In this document: piece by piece, positions 11,301 to 21,192 of the stretch | Numbering within the stretch: position 1 is the stretch's first letter | How the letters are laid out: each line of letters begins with the position of its first letter | Source of the DNA: Phoronis australis | Taxonomy: Eukaryota > Phoronida > Phoronidae | DNA length: 64,000 bases | Reading direction: 5' to 3' | NCBI GenBank assembly: GCA_002633005.1 | Contig: NMRA01000008.1 | Location: 966,284-1,030,283 of the forward strand | The notes under the pieces: model-generated | What the model saw: the letters and a program-made list of their open reading frames with translations, nothing else | What the model was told of the DNA's origin: nothing | The model's database searches: none | Made by a program: the position numbers and the translations under genes

Positions 11301-14300
11301 CATTGTTACCTGAGAGGGGAAAAATATTCAAGACCTGCAAAATTGTTGAAAATGTAATGCGACTATATTTCTATTCCTATTTGCGAGTCCAAACTGCATC
11401 ACAATTGTGGCAGACACGTCGTTGCTGAACAGTGCATACATTTGGAAGTTACAAAATGAACCGTAGGCTGCAAGTTACACAAGTGGGGCTCACTACGCGA
11501 TTAAGGCCAAATAGTGTAAGAGTAGATATCACGGTGAATATGGAGTATCACTTACAATTATACATCATTTGACAATTATTTATTTATTAGAAGCTGAAGC
11601 AGAGCAACAGGCTTATGAAGAACACAAGAAGAAGATGCAGTTGGGTCATGTGTCCTATGTCGGCACAGCTGGAGGTGGTCAGCAGGTGGTCAGTGAACAT
11701 ACAGCTCGGATGAGGGCACAGCAGCATAACAAGAGTTCGGTATTTAACTCTAAGGTAGTTTGGGCACGCTTCATGAGGTGCTGCTTTTGTTTCTTGGGTA
11801 TGATACGCTCGTTACCTGCTAGGTTGTTGCCTAGCAGGAAAGTTTCACTGCTGTCAGTTTTAGCGTAGAGGTGTCTCCACTTCAGGGCCCAGGGTTTATA
11901 ATCCCCAAACAAAGATTAGATCTCGTGCCAAGTCATGGTCATCATTTTAGATCTGCTCATCCTGTTGTAGGGTGAAAGGGGTTTGCGTCATGATTCATGC
12001 AGGTAAAATTGTGGATTTCACAATCATGACATTTTTCAAGTTCACGACATATTATTTTGATTCCTCCCATGGTTTTCCCAGCCTGAGCCTCTGTTAATCA
12101 CTCATAGTTGCAAATGTCATATAATCAGTTTAGCTTAAGTATTAGTAAAATTGCACGAGTCGGAGACTTGCAGAAGTCGGGGTGTCACTTAATGCGGTAA
12201 AAGCTCCACAGTACAGTTGTTCTGGTTTGTGTTCTCAGCCTTTCAGATAATTTAGATTCCTCGTTGCTCGGATAATATATCTTGGTACGATTGGGTCCGA
12301 CTTGTGCAAGTTTTGCTGTAGTTACAGAACAGTTGTACCTTAAGAAGCACACCTCTCAATAACCAGTCTCAAAAATGCTTTTCTGATGTTATATTCTTGA
12401 AATCTCAGTTCAAGCTACCTCCAATTTCCCCCATGGAGCTACCCATAATGCCACTGGCATATCGCTATCAAGACTGGTGTATAAAACCTCAGAAGTGTCC
12501 TACTTTACAATAGTTAACGTCCCTCTCCTGATGCTCTGTGTGTGAACCATTGTGAACGGTTTGCAGCAATGTGTAAGGATACGACGTGAGAGATATAGGT
12601 CTGGAAAATCCGTATTGTGGAATATTTGCTCTTGTTTACAGCAAAAGGCTCAAGAATGGAGGGACAATAAAAAGAGGATTGAAGAGCAAGAGATACAACG
12701 AAAAAGAAATGCTCAACGTGAAAAGGTTTGACATCCGTGCATCATGATGTTGCTTCGTGTTAAAAGCTTCATTTCTCCATGTTGAGCGAGCAGTCAAATC
12801 CTGAAAATCGATTTGCTGTAAAATCTCATCAGTTTAGGACACAATATGGCCAACAAGTCGTCATGAATTGTATTGTTTCCACTGAATACCCGACTCATTA
12901 TCCAGTGAGTCGAGTTCATTTCCATATCTTTTGTGTTCATTGCCTTTTTATCGGACTAGCTGCTGCTTGAAGTCATCATCGTTTTGTTTACATCAAAGGT
13001 CAAAGGTCACACTTTCCATAATGTCTATGTCTTGCCATACAAAATAAGGTGACGAGCTTTGCCTTGTGGTAGAAAAATCGACCAAGTGATGAGCTGTTGA
13101 CATCATTTTTTTGACATTCGAAACTAAAAGAAAAAAATGCTTTGACATCAACAGAGATTCAAAATTTTTATGAACGAACCATAAAAATACCTGGTGAACA
13201 GGTTGAATTCTGTTTCGGTGGCAGACAACCATTTTGAATTATGCAATTCAGTCTGTTTTCGCTTTCCAGGCCTTTTTAAGCATCGCGCATAATAGTGGCT
13301 GTTTATTTATATGTCAAAAAATGTAAATGACAATTCCATGTAATGGGAAATTGCGTTGAAATCTTTGAAAAAAATTGGGCATTCACGACAATGTTTGAAG
13401 CCCTTGAAAAATGAAGAAAGGGCAACAACCCTTCACACAAACCAGTTGATCATCAGCAGTCAGTATGTTTTTGGGGAACTTATGATCATGCAAATGAGTT
13501 TGAGGTTCATGGGTGAATTTTTGTTTGTTCATGCATAATGTTACATTTTGTATTCATGGATCAGTGCTTCTTGCTCATAATTCAGTAATTCTGCAAAGGA
13601 TTTCAATGTCCTATCCTATTTAAATGTTTTACCCATGGTATAAGTAGCAAGCATATAGTTTCTTGAAACTAATAAATTTTATTAACTCATAGTGTGATTC
13701 TTTTTCAACTAAATCACGTTTGCAGGTTCACTTGTATAAGTGGCAACAGCCAGTTAAAGGGGCCCCAGATTTTGAGAACCATTTTTAATTGCTGCATGTT
13801 ATTCAGTACAGAAAACTGGTTCTTAAAATGTGGGGCTCCTTGCAAGTGATTACTACCACATCAGTTACCATGAGATGACTTTCTTGTCTAGCTCAAAGTT
13901 AATATGAATTACTAATCGCGTTCTTTCAGTCATATCAGAACAAAGCCAATGAACAAGCGAGACAGGAGCAACTGCGAGATGACCATTATAGGTATGTCTG
14001 TGTTGTGATGTAAGACAATGAGTCACTTGATAACCACCAGGTGGTACTAAGACACTCTTTTTAATACAACAGGAACACTACTGTTCATGTGTAGGATTAC
14101 AATTCTTGGTTCTAAATGCCCCACCTGACTACATGAAGCTGTATGTTTCTTGTGGTAAGGCGGTTGCTTATCAAGCACCACTTTATGAATTAGTGTTCCT
14201 CACTTGTTGGTTACTTGAAGTAGCAATTTTGGTATCTGGAAATAAATGATTTTCTTGAAATTTTGATACTAAACAGAACATTTTGTTGCTTAGAAAAATA

Positions 14301-17300
14301 GATTGTAATGCTGTCTGTTAACTTCTTCATTTCCCCCCCAAAGCTTTTGGTGAGTCACCCTCATTATTATGTGGATAAGCATATTGGGTAGTTCCCCATT
14401 CTTGACCCTGTTAATCCTCTATTCCCTGGGAGATAAGTAGGTTTAATGACATTGGCAGACAAGAGGAAGACAACTTTTAACAAATTCTGATCAAAGGTAG
14501 ATTTTTTTTATTTTTCTAGCATCTTTGAAGAAATTTCACTTGATCGTTTACTATGTCAAATTAGGAATGAAACAATGGACTCTAAAATATTTATCATCAA
14601 GATTTAATTGACTCGAATAAAAACAATTCTGATTTAGGATCTGAATTATGTCAGATGTGACACAAAATATGTACCGGGGCCTGGAGGATATGAATTTTAA
14701 CTGAAACCTTTCATTGACTGCCACACCTGAAATCTTGAATACTCTACCTGCCTCAGCATAGTTTTTCATAAGTTACATAATTATTATGATTTCAAATGGC
14801 AAGTATTTTTTCAAATGGTTTTCCATATTGTGAGATTCCCATTAATTCGTGATTCAACGTTAGTCAAAGTGTTACTGCAAAACTGTTTGAAATTGGTTCA
14901 GATGACTAGCCCTAAATGATTGGAAGCATTTTTCTACAAACAAACAAGTTGTAATTCTCCGGTGTGGAGGCATACTGTTTGACTAACGTTTACAGAGTAT
15001 ATTCACGCCATCAACTAACGTTTTCCGTTGGGAACGTTAGTCAGCCAGAGTTCACCAATGTACATTCATTTCATCGACTAAAATTTTCCTTGGGGAAAGT
15101 TAGTTTGAATTTGCCTGTACAGATTCATGCCATCGACTGACATTTTCCATAGGGAACGTTAGTCAAAATTCTCCAGAGTAGTGTCATGTCATCGACTAAC
15201 GTTTTCTGTGAGGAATGTTAGTCAGCCAGAGTTCACCAATTGTCAGCATTTTGATGAGAACTTCTTACCTTCGCAGTCCATAACTTGCTGAACCATAACG
15301 CAGCAATGACGTAGATGGAACACCTGACTATGCTGCTGGTGTTAACCGCATGAAAAGAAGTTAACTATTTTGTTTGAAGTCGATAATCAACATTTAATTT
15401 AAAATATGACTAACTAGCTGTATTTATGAAAGAACTCCCGTGTTCGTGCTCAGCCAACTTCTTGCAGAACGACATTGCAGTAATCACTAAAATAGGCATA
15501 CAAATCTCCCGTATGGCTGAAATCTGATCACACAGTTCCCGTTAGCAACCAGTAGAGAAGTTAACAACTTAACATTAACTCAACAATTAACAGTAATACA
15601 TTAATATTTATTAATTTAAAGAACTCCCAAGTTCCCACTCATCCATTCGTGCCGAACGATTACGCCACAATCACGAAATTCGTCTACAAATCCCCCATGA
15701 ACTCTTGTTTGCCGCTTGTAGAGAAGTTAACAATTAAAATGAAGCTGGCAATTAGCTGAAATAGCAGCTATTTTAAACACGACTGACTTATAGTAAAGAC
15801 CTCTTTCCTTCGCAACGGACACGCACGTACGGCTGCTACCTGACTTTACTGCTTCTATTAGTCGCCAGGATGCAAAAATGCGTCATATTACAAATAAAAC
15901 GCGTGATATGACGCATGTTTGCGTGATATGACGCATATGTGCGTTACATTACGTATATTTGCATCATATTGCGCAAACCGTTACACACAAAAGTTACAAT
16001 TGCCTACTACCAAGATGTTGTTTATTTGTTTTTCAAAGTAAAGTCAGAAATGTGTTTAGAAAATGATAGTCTTTCATACCAAGTCATTTTTGATAGGCAC
16101 AGGCTCCGTGAGGAAATATCGAGTTCAGCTACTAGGACCGGTAGCGGATTTTGGGGGGCAGTTTATACCCCAAGTCGCGGCAGAATCGTGACCCTGTTTT
16201 TTTTTTTTAAGTCCAACGATATAGTTTCTGAACAGAAGGTTCACATCCCTGGCTCTGGAACTTTCGGGCCGCCTGTTCAAATACAATCGCGCTTTGTACA
16301 ATTCCCCGAGGCAACGGGTTGGGCCCCCCCCTTATTGTATCCTAGATCCTCCACTGTATTACATTCCAGTTCAGGACTAAGTGAGATATTCCCTATTTAA
16401 ATAAGATCGACTGGGTGAGATTTGGTGTTAACATTACTATTTCTTCAACAAAGGAGTAGTTTTAACTAGGGGAAAGGTGCTGATATCATTGGTTGAGTGA
16501 TATGCCCTCACATTATTGTAATAGACATTACAATAGTGAAGTCATTGTTTTCTAAATAATAACATCTTTCTGCTTACACAATCTATATGATTTTTTTTAG
16601 CTTTTAAACTTTGTCACTCTGCCATGTTTTATTATAATGTATTTGCATTAATTTTGAGAAATAACCTGATTTCAAATCCAATTTAGAGGAAACACAAATA
16701 ACTTTCTATTTTTGCTATGGAGTAGTGAACTGTTTATTGATATTTTACAATCCTGTAAAAGTAATCAGGAAGTTTCACACATCTCTGAATGGCTCATTTT
16801 TTTCATAAAATTAAATTTTATCTCGTATTTTATTAAACTATCAACTTCCAAACACAGCGCCTTCAACCAAACCATAGGCAAAGAATTTGTTTTTCAGTGG
16901 ATCACATTTCAGCTGTTCTGTGGGAGAGATGGAAAGGGCTAAGGTGACTATTATGTAACTAGTGTGCTGTTTTCTCAGAATTTCAACTTGTGTCACAACT
17001 CTGTGGTTTCCAAGTCTTACACTTAGGTGGTGAGGTTTTCACAGGCCAGCTAAGTTGAAAGAACTAAGATGCTGTGTATTTGAAGTGAGTTAAATTGTAA
17101 AAATATCAATATAATAAAAGTTTTTAGTTTTCAAATTTTCAAACAAGGGGTATTAATAAATAAAATGGGACTGCTAAGTGCAATTATGTAATAATAGTAA
17201 TTACTAAGAGTGATTATCGCTGTAGCTAATTTTATTGCTGCTTATTTTCAGCATTGGTCCTACCAGTTTGAATGAATGGATGCTTGAGTGAACGGAAGTT

Positions 17301-20300
17301 TGAGTGAATGGATGTTTGAGTGAACGGAAGCTTGAGTGAATGGATGTTTGAGTGAATGGATGTTTGAGTGAACGGATGTTTGAGTGAATGGATGTTTGTC
17401 TGGATGTTTGAGTGAATGGCATCATAGTTAACACATGTAGTTGTGGTCAATCATGGGTAAATTTCCATTTCTGTTGCCAGAAGCAACCCTTTACGAATAT
17501 AATTTTTACAACTGGTAGGAGTTTTGAGTAAATACTCTGAATCAAATAGTTCAGGCCATGACATCCTCAGTAAAAAATATTTAGTTTATGATAACCCAGA
17601 AGTATAGATCATTATACCTAGGTTTTCATGTAATACAGAGAAATTGTACCAAGTTAGATCATTATACCTGGGTTTACATGTAATGCAGAGAAATTGTGCC
17701 AAGTTAGATCATTATACCTGGGTTTACATGTAATACAGAGATATTGTGCCACTTTAGATCATTATACCTGGGTTTACATGTAATACAGAGAAATTGTGCC
17801 AAGTTAGATCATTATACCTGGGTTTACATGTAATACAGAGAAATTGTGCCAAGTTAGATCATTATACCTGGGTTTACATGTAATGCAGAAATATTGTGCC
17901 AAGTTAGGTCATTATACCTGGGTTTACATGTAATACAGAGAAATTTTGCCAAGTTAGGTCATTATACCTGGGTTTGCATGTAATACAGAGAAATTGTGCT
18001 ACTTGACATTCTAATAACAGGGAATATAAAACAGAAACAAAACAAGCAATGCAATACTTGAAGCTAACTAAGTTTTTCATCAAACTAAAACTTTGAGAAA
18101 AAGAGAAGAAGGAAAAGGAAAGCTAATTTGGTGCATGGCTTTTAATAATACTAGTTTTTAAAGAGAAAACATCTTTTGAAGATATGTTCTGACACACATT
18201 TAAGTACATTAGTGTTTGAAAAATACATCAAGATATTGCTTCCATACAGTGAAAAATTAGCATGAGCAGACATTTGTTAAATTTGAATGGAATAGATCCA
18301 AGTATCATGTAAGTTCACAGAGTGGAAGAGCAGTTGGCGTTGAGCATTGATGAAGGGGTATTTCATGAAAAAATGATCTACCATTGGTCTCTCCGCATAT
18401 AGACTTCAGTTGGAGGTATCGGGGAATATGATTAATTTGTTGGAAATACAGGTTAAGTCCAAATCTTAAATGATTTTCATAAATTTCTTTAGGATGTAGT
18501 AAATATGTGTTTGCAATGGGTCCAATTACAGTTAGTGAAATTTTTCTTTGGAAGTGAGGATCAGATTTTAACTTGAAGGGTTGAATTAGGCCGAATTTAC
18601 TATTAATTCATTGGGGACTGTCGCGCATACCGAGACTGTAGTCTTTCTAAAGTCTTGAAGGTTATTAAAGGGAATACATAATTCAGCTAGTTTTCTTAGT
18701 TCAAAATTAGGTCATCTGGTATTATGTTATAATATTTGATTGAATTTGAATAATTATGAATGCCATTAGTGTCTTTAATGGGTATGTCATGAAATGCGAC
18801 TTTATAGTTGGATAGGGTAACCCAGTTGAATGTGTCTAATGTTTTTATTTTACTGGATCCTTTAATAACCCCAGTAACATAAAGGATAACATGGCTCTGC
18901 AGTTGCTCAAGCCTTATTAGATCATTCATACTTGTACTGGTAATGACGGTTGGATATAACGTGCCCCAATTTTGAGAACCGGTTCTAGCCACTGAATAAG
19001 TGGTGGAAAACTGGTTCTCAAAAAACGTGCACGTGGTATCCGACTATTGCCATCTACTGATGTAATTATACACACTGGTGAGATAGGCCATTCAAAGAAG
19101 TTGTGCATGGTTTACACTTCAATGCCAACTACAGGTTTGAGCAGCACAGTGTATCTCCTCTAGCAATGCTCTTCCACGATTAATCCATATGAATTGTCAA
19201 AACATGTTGGTGTGGTTCCTGTGGGATTCTTGTTGTAGAACCTGTTGTAAGACATGAACAATATTCTCATCTTGCCAATTCCACGCATCAGGCTGGAAGT
19301 TACACATGTAGTTAATTAGGTGGTGACACCAGGGGGCAGTAATATACAGTGATTTACAGTTAGTGGATGACACAAACCGACCTGGCACTGAAGAATTCTG
19401 ACTAACACTCCCATGGAAAGTGTTAGTCAAATAATGTAAAATTCTGACTGACTAACGTTCCCCATGGAAAACGTTAGTCGATGGCATGAACCTACATTGG
19501 AGAATTTTGACTAACGGTTCCCACAGAAAACAGTTGATGACATAAATCCACACATCAACAGAATTCTGCCTGACTAATACTCCGGTTGCTCCGCACAGAA
19601 AGCATTAGTTGATGGCATGAATCTATACAGGAGAATTAAAACTATCTTTCCCCACAGGAAACCTTAGTCAATGAAATGAATCCTTATTGGTGAACTCTGC
19701 CTGACTAGCGTTCCCCACGAAAACGTTAGTGGTTGGCATGAATCTACATGGGTAAATTCTGATAGACTAATGTTCTCCAAGGAAAACATTAGTCGATGGC
19801 ATGAATCTAAGTGAGAGAATTCAAACTAACTATTCGTACAGAAAACCTTAGTGGATGAAATGAATTTATATTGGTGAACTCTGCCAGTTCCCCACTGAAA
19901 ATGTAAGTCGATGGCATGAAACTACACTCATTGATAAATGTTAGTCAAACTTGTCATTGGAGAACTCCAACTAACTGATCTTAGTTTGAAGAAAAATGCT
20001 TTCAATCAGTTAGTATTAGTTATCTTGACAAGTTTCAACCAGTAATTAGTAGCACTTTGATTAACGTTGAATTACGAAATCAATGAGAGACTCACAATAT
20101 GGAAAACCATTTGAAAAACAATTGCCATTTGTAATTATGACATGTTAAGTTTAGAATATCATAAAACAATGTTAGTACTTCTTATCCTGGCTGAACGCAA
20201 TTATAACGATCCATCAACAAATAACAATTTTAGAGCATTTGAGTGGTTGCACTCCAAGAATTTACATATGCAAGTGCATATTAAATTCCTTTCTCTGAAA

Positions 20301-21192
20301 TAAATAATTATGAAAATAGCCTTTTTTGACAAGATACTCTGTTGCAAAGTGAAGCTATAATCCCGTGAATTAAGGAATTTTGTGAGGAATCATTTTTAAT
20401 CAGTCCTGGAACGTACTACCCGTGAGGGTTTGACAGGTATGTGTTATATTACCCTTAAAGCTGCATCTCGTCCTATTTAGCTGGCTCAGAAGTGAAAATT
20501 GAATTAAACAGTTTAGTCTGACTTACGAAATTTAGCTCATAATAATTCTTACAATGGTAGGATTCTATTTCCGTTTCCAACAATAACTTCAAAACCATCA
20601 CAAATTCAAGAAAAGAGTTGATTGGAATTATCCAACCTTAGAATTGCACAGATTTGAAAATGACACCTGTAGGCATTGCCTGTGACTAGAGTTGCCAGCT
20701 CATCACATAATGATTCAGGTTCAGTTATCTGGTAATGTTTTTAAAGCCAAAAAAAACTTCCACTGAAAAATTAATATTGACAAGTTAACGGGTAAAATTC
20801 TGCTTAAAAGGATGCTCCTGTTGTTTTTAAGTCTAGTTAGGTATAAGCCATGAAAATTTTTCTTTTCTCTTGAATAAACATTAAAATCGGCATTGGCAGA
20901 AATCTAATTCTCAGGGTTTTTTGTAATACTGGACTTCCAATTTGTGTGTGGGACAAAAAGGTACTCAAACTTAGGGAAATGTGAAGTTGTACTTGTAAAA
21001 ACGGAATCATGTCGTCCAAAATATGTCTTTCATGATTAAAAAAGGCTTTTTTCACTTACAGACTTCTTTGGAATTTTTATCTGCTTCTGCTAGGTCCCAC
21101 TAAAGAAATTTTCTTGTCATGTTTTTATTGTCCCCTTCAGGAAAAATCAGGCATTTCTAGATAGACTTGAAAGGCAAAGTGGCGGCAGATGA
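8334..21192 (+). CDS. EPSTI1: EPSTI1-like (epithelial-stromal interaction protein 1) coiled-coil protein, 6 coding exons, 214 aa
   Basis: Exons: 8334-8557, 10552-10610, 11591-11754, 12642-12725, 13930-13991 and 21141-21192. All introns are GT-AG and phases run 2, 1, 0, 0, 2. Residues 1-75 are a low-complexity Arg/Gln/Pro/Gly-rich head. Exon 2 encodes YKPYTVIAPNEKKRQQ (residues 76-91), which resembles the AYTLIAPN...RR block of vertebrate EPSTI1. Residues of about 96-198 are highly charged and rich in Glu, Lys, Gln and Arg, so coiled coil is expected (EWRDNKKRIEEQEIQRKR). The C-terminus NQAFLDRLERQSGGR (200-214) resembles the NNAFLDRLQGKS block near the end of the vertebrate protein. The protein is shorter than human EPSTI1 (about 300-400 aa). 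Vertebrate EPSTI1 is interferon-inducible and linked to macrophage polarisation and epithelial-mesenchymal transition; its biochemistry is unclear, so no role is claimed here. The ATG at 8334 has CCA upstream, and the long intron 5 (13992-21140) is full of repeats. Confidence 0.8.
8650..8945. repeat. Family A dispersed repeat, copy 3 (reverse orientation)
   Basis: AGTTTCTAGTCCAAGTTTGC is the reverse complement of the middle of copy 1, and TTTCGAGTAAAAAGATTTGA near 8910-8930 corresponds to its end. It is in EPSTI1-like intron 1. Confidence 0.55.
9038..9345. repeat. GGGGCGGATCCAGG-ended dispersed element, family C, copy 1
   Basis: Begins GCAGGGGCGGATCCAGGATT, followed by GAGTTAGGGGGGCC, and ends with a C-run and TTAAATCTGCCAGTGG. 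The ends are imperfectly inverted. A shorter copy in the opposite orientation is at 50762-50920. No ORF of interest. Confidence 0.6.
13759..13839. repeat. Short (81 bp) palindromic MITE, family E, copy 1
   Basis: Left end GGGGCCCCAGATTTTGAGAA and right end TTCTTAAAATGTGGGGCTCC are imperfect inverted repeats. The same TIR type occurs at 18959-19034. It lies in EPSTI1-like intron 4. Confidence 0.6.
15254..15870. repeat. Degenerate satellite of about 175-190 bp, about 3.5 copies
   Basis: Units start near 15257, 15431, 15620 and 15795 with AGAACTCCCRNGTTC-like sequence, share a 'CGAACGATTACGCCACAATCAC'-type middle (abbreviated) and end near GTAGAGAAGTTAACAA. It directly follows the left foldback arm. 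Confidence 0.5.
15879..15976. repeat. 20-bp tandem repeat with internal palindrome GCGTNATATNACGC
   Basis: About four to five copies of GCGTGATATGACGCATGTTT with growing divergence to the right. Each monomer contains a near palindrome. Confidence 0.8.
17268..17420. repeat. 16-bp minisatellite (GTTTGAGTGAATGGAT)n
   Basis: About nine units with two alternating variants (AATGGATG and AACGGAAG). Open frames across it that read as Ser/Leu/His/Pro/Thr repeats are by-products of the array. Confidence 0.9.
17606..18005. repeat. 50-bp tandem repeat, 8 copies
   Basis: Monomer starts AGATCATTATACCTGGGTTT, with exact 50-bp period (17606, 17656, 17706, and so on to 17956) and only a few substitutions per copy. 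No indels were seen. Confidence 0.95.
18311..18992 (-). pseudogene. Decayed ORF, possibly the C-terminal part of a non-LTR reverse transcriptase
   Basis: On the minus strand, 18992-18696 reads as an open frame with IRLEQLQSHVILYVTGVIKG and later DTFNWVTLSNYK. This recalls the 'RLxxLQ...GWLP' region that follows the RT domain in many LINEs. After a stop, an 'RKTTVSVCATVPNELI'-like stretch follows in a nearby frame. A further open frame of about 95 residues (about 18598-18310, with DPHFQRKISLTVIGPIANTY) has no recognised similarity. Stops and frame shifts break the whole. The similarity is weak and judged by eye. Confidence 0.3.
18959..19034. repeat. Short palindromic MITE, family E, copy 2
   Basis: Ends ACGTGCCCCAATTTTGAGAA and TTCTCAAAAAACGTGCACGT are imperfect inverted repeats. 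It appears inserted within or next to the RT-like remnant. Confidence 0.55.

Larger units (their letters stand above)
14775..20155. mobile_element. Foldback-type element (about 5.4 kb) with long repetitive inverted arms
   Basis: The left arm (about 14775-15245) and right arm (about 19385-20155) are imperfect reverse complements. The outer ends share TTCAAATGGTTTTCCATATT (near 14813) with AATATGGAAAACCATTTGAA (near 20096). Inside, both arms are built of repeated modules containing the palindrome GACTAACGTTTTCC...GGGGAACGTTAGTC followed by a GATGGCATGAATCTACA/GAATTCTCC spacer, about four to five modules on the left and about ten on the right. Long inverted arms made of sub-repeats are the hallmark of foldback elements. 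No transposase is seen inside; the core holds other repeats and an RT-like remnant. It occupies most of EPSTI1-like intron 5. Exact ends and target duplication were not determined. Confidence 0.65.

Noticed and set aside
17204-17450. Two overlapping frames rich in Ser-Leu-Lys-His-Pro-Phe-Thr
   Set aside because: Produced by the 16-bp minisatellite, not by a gene.
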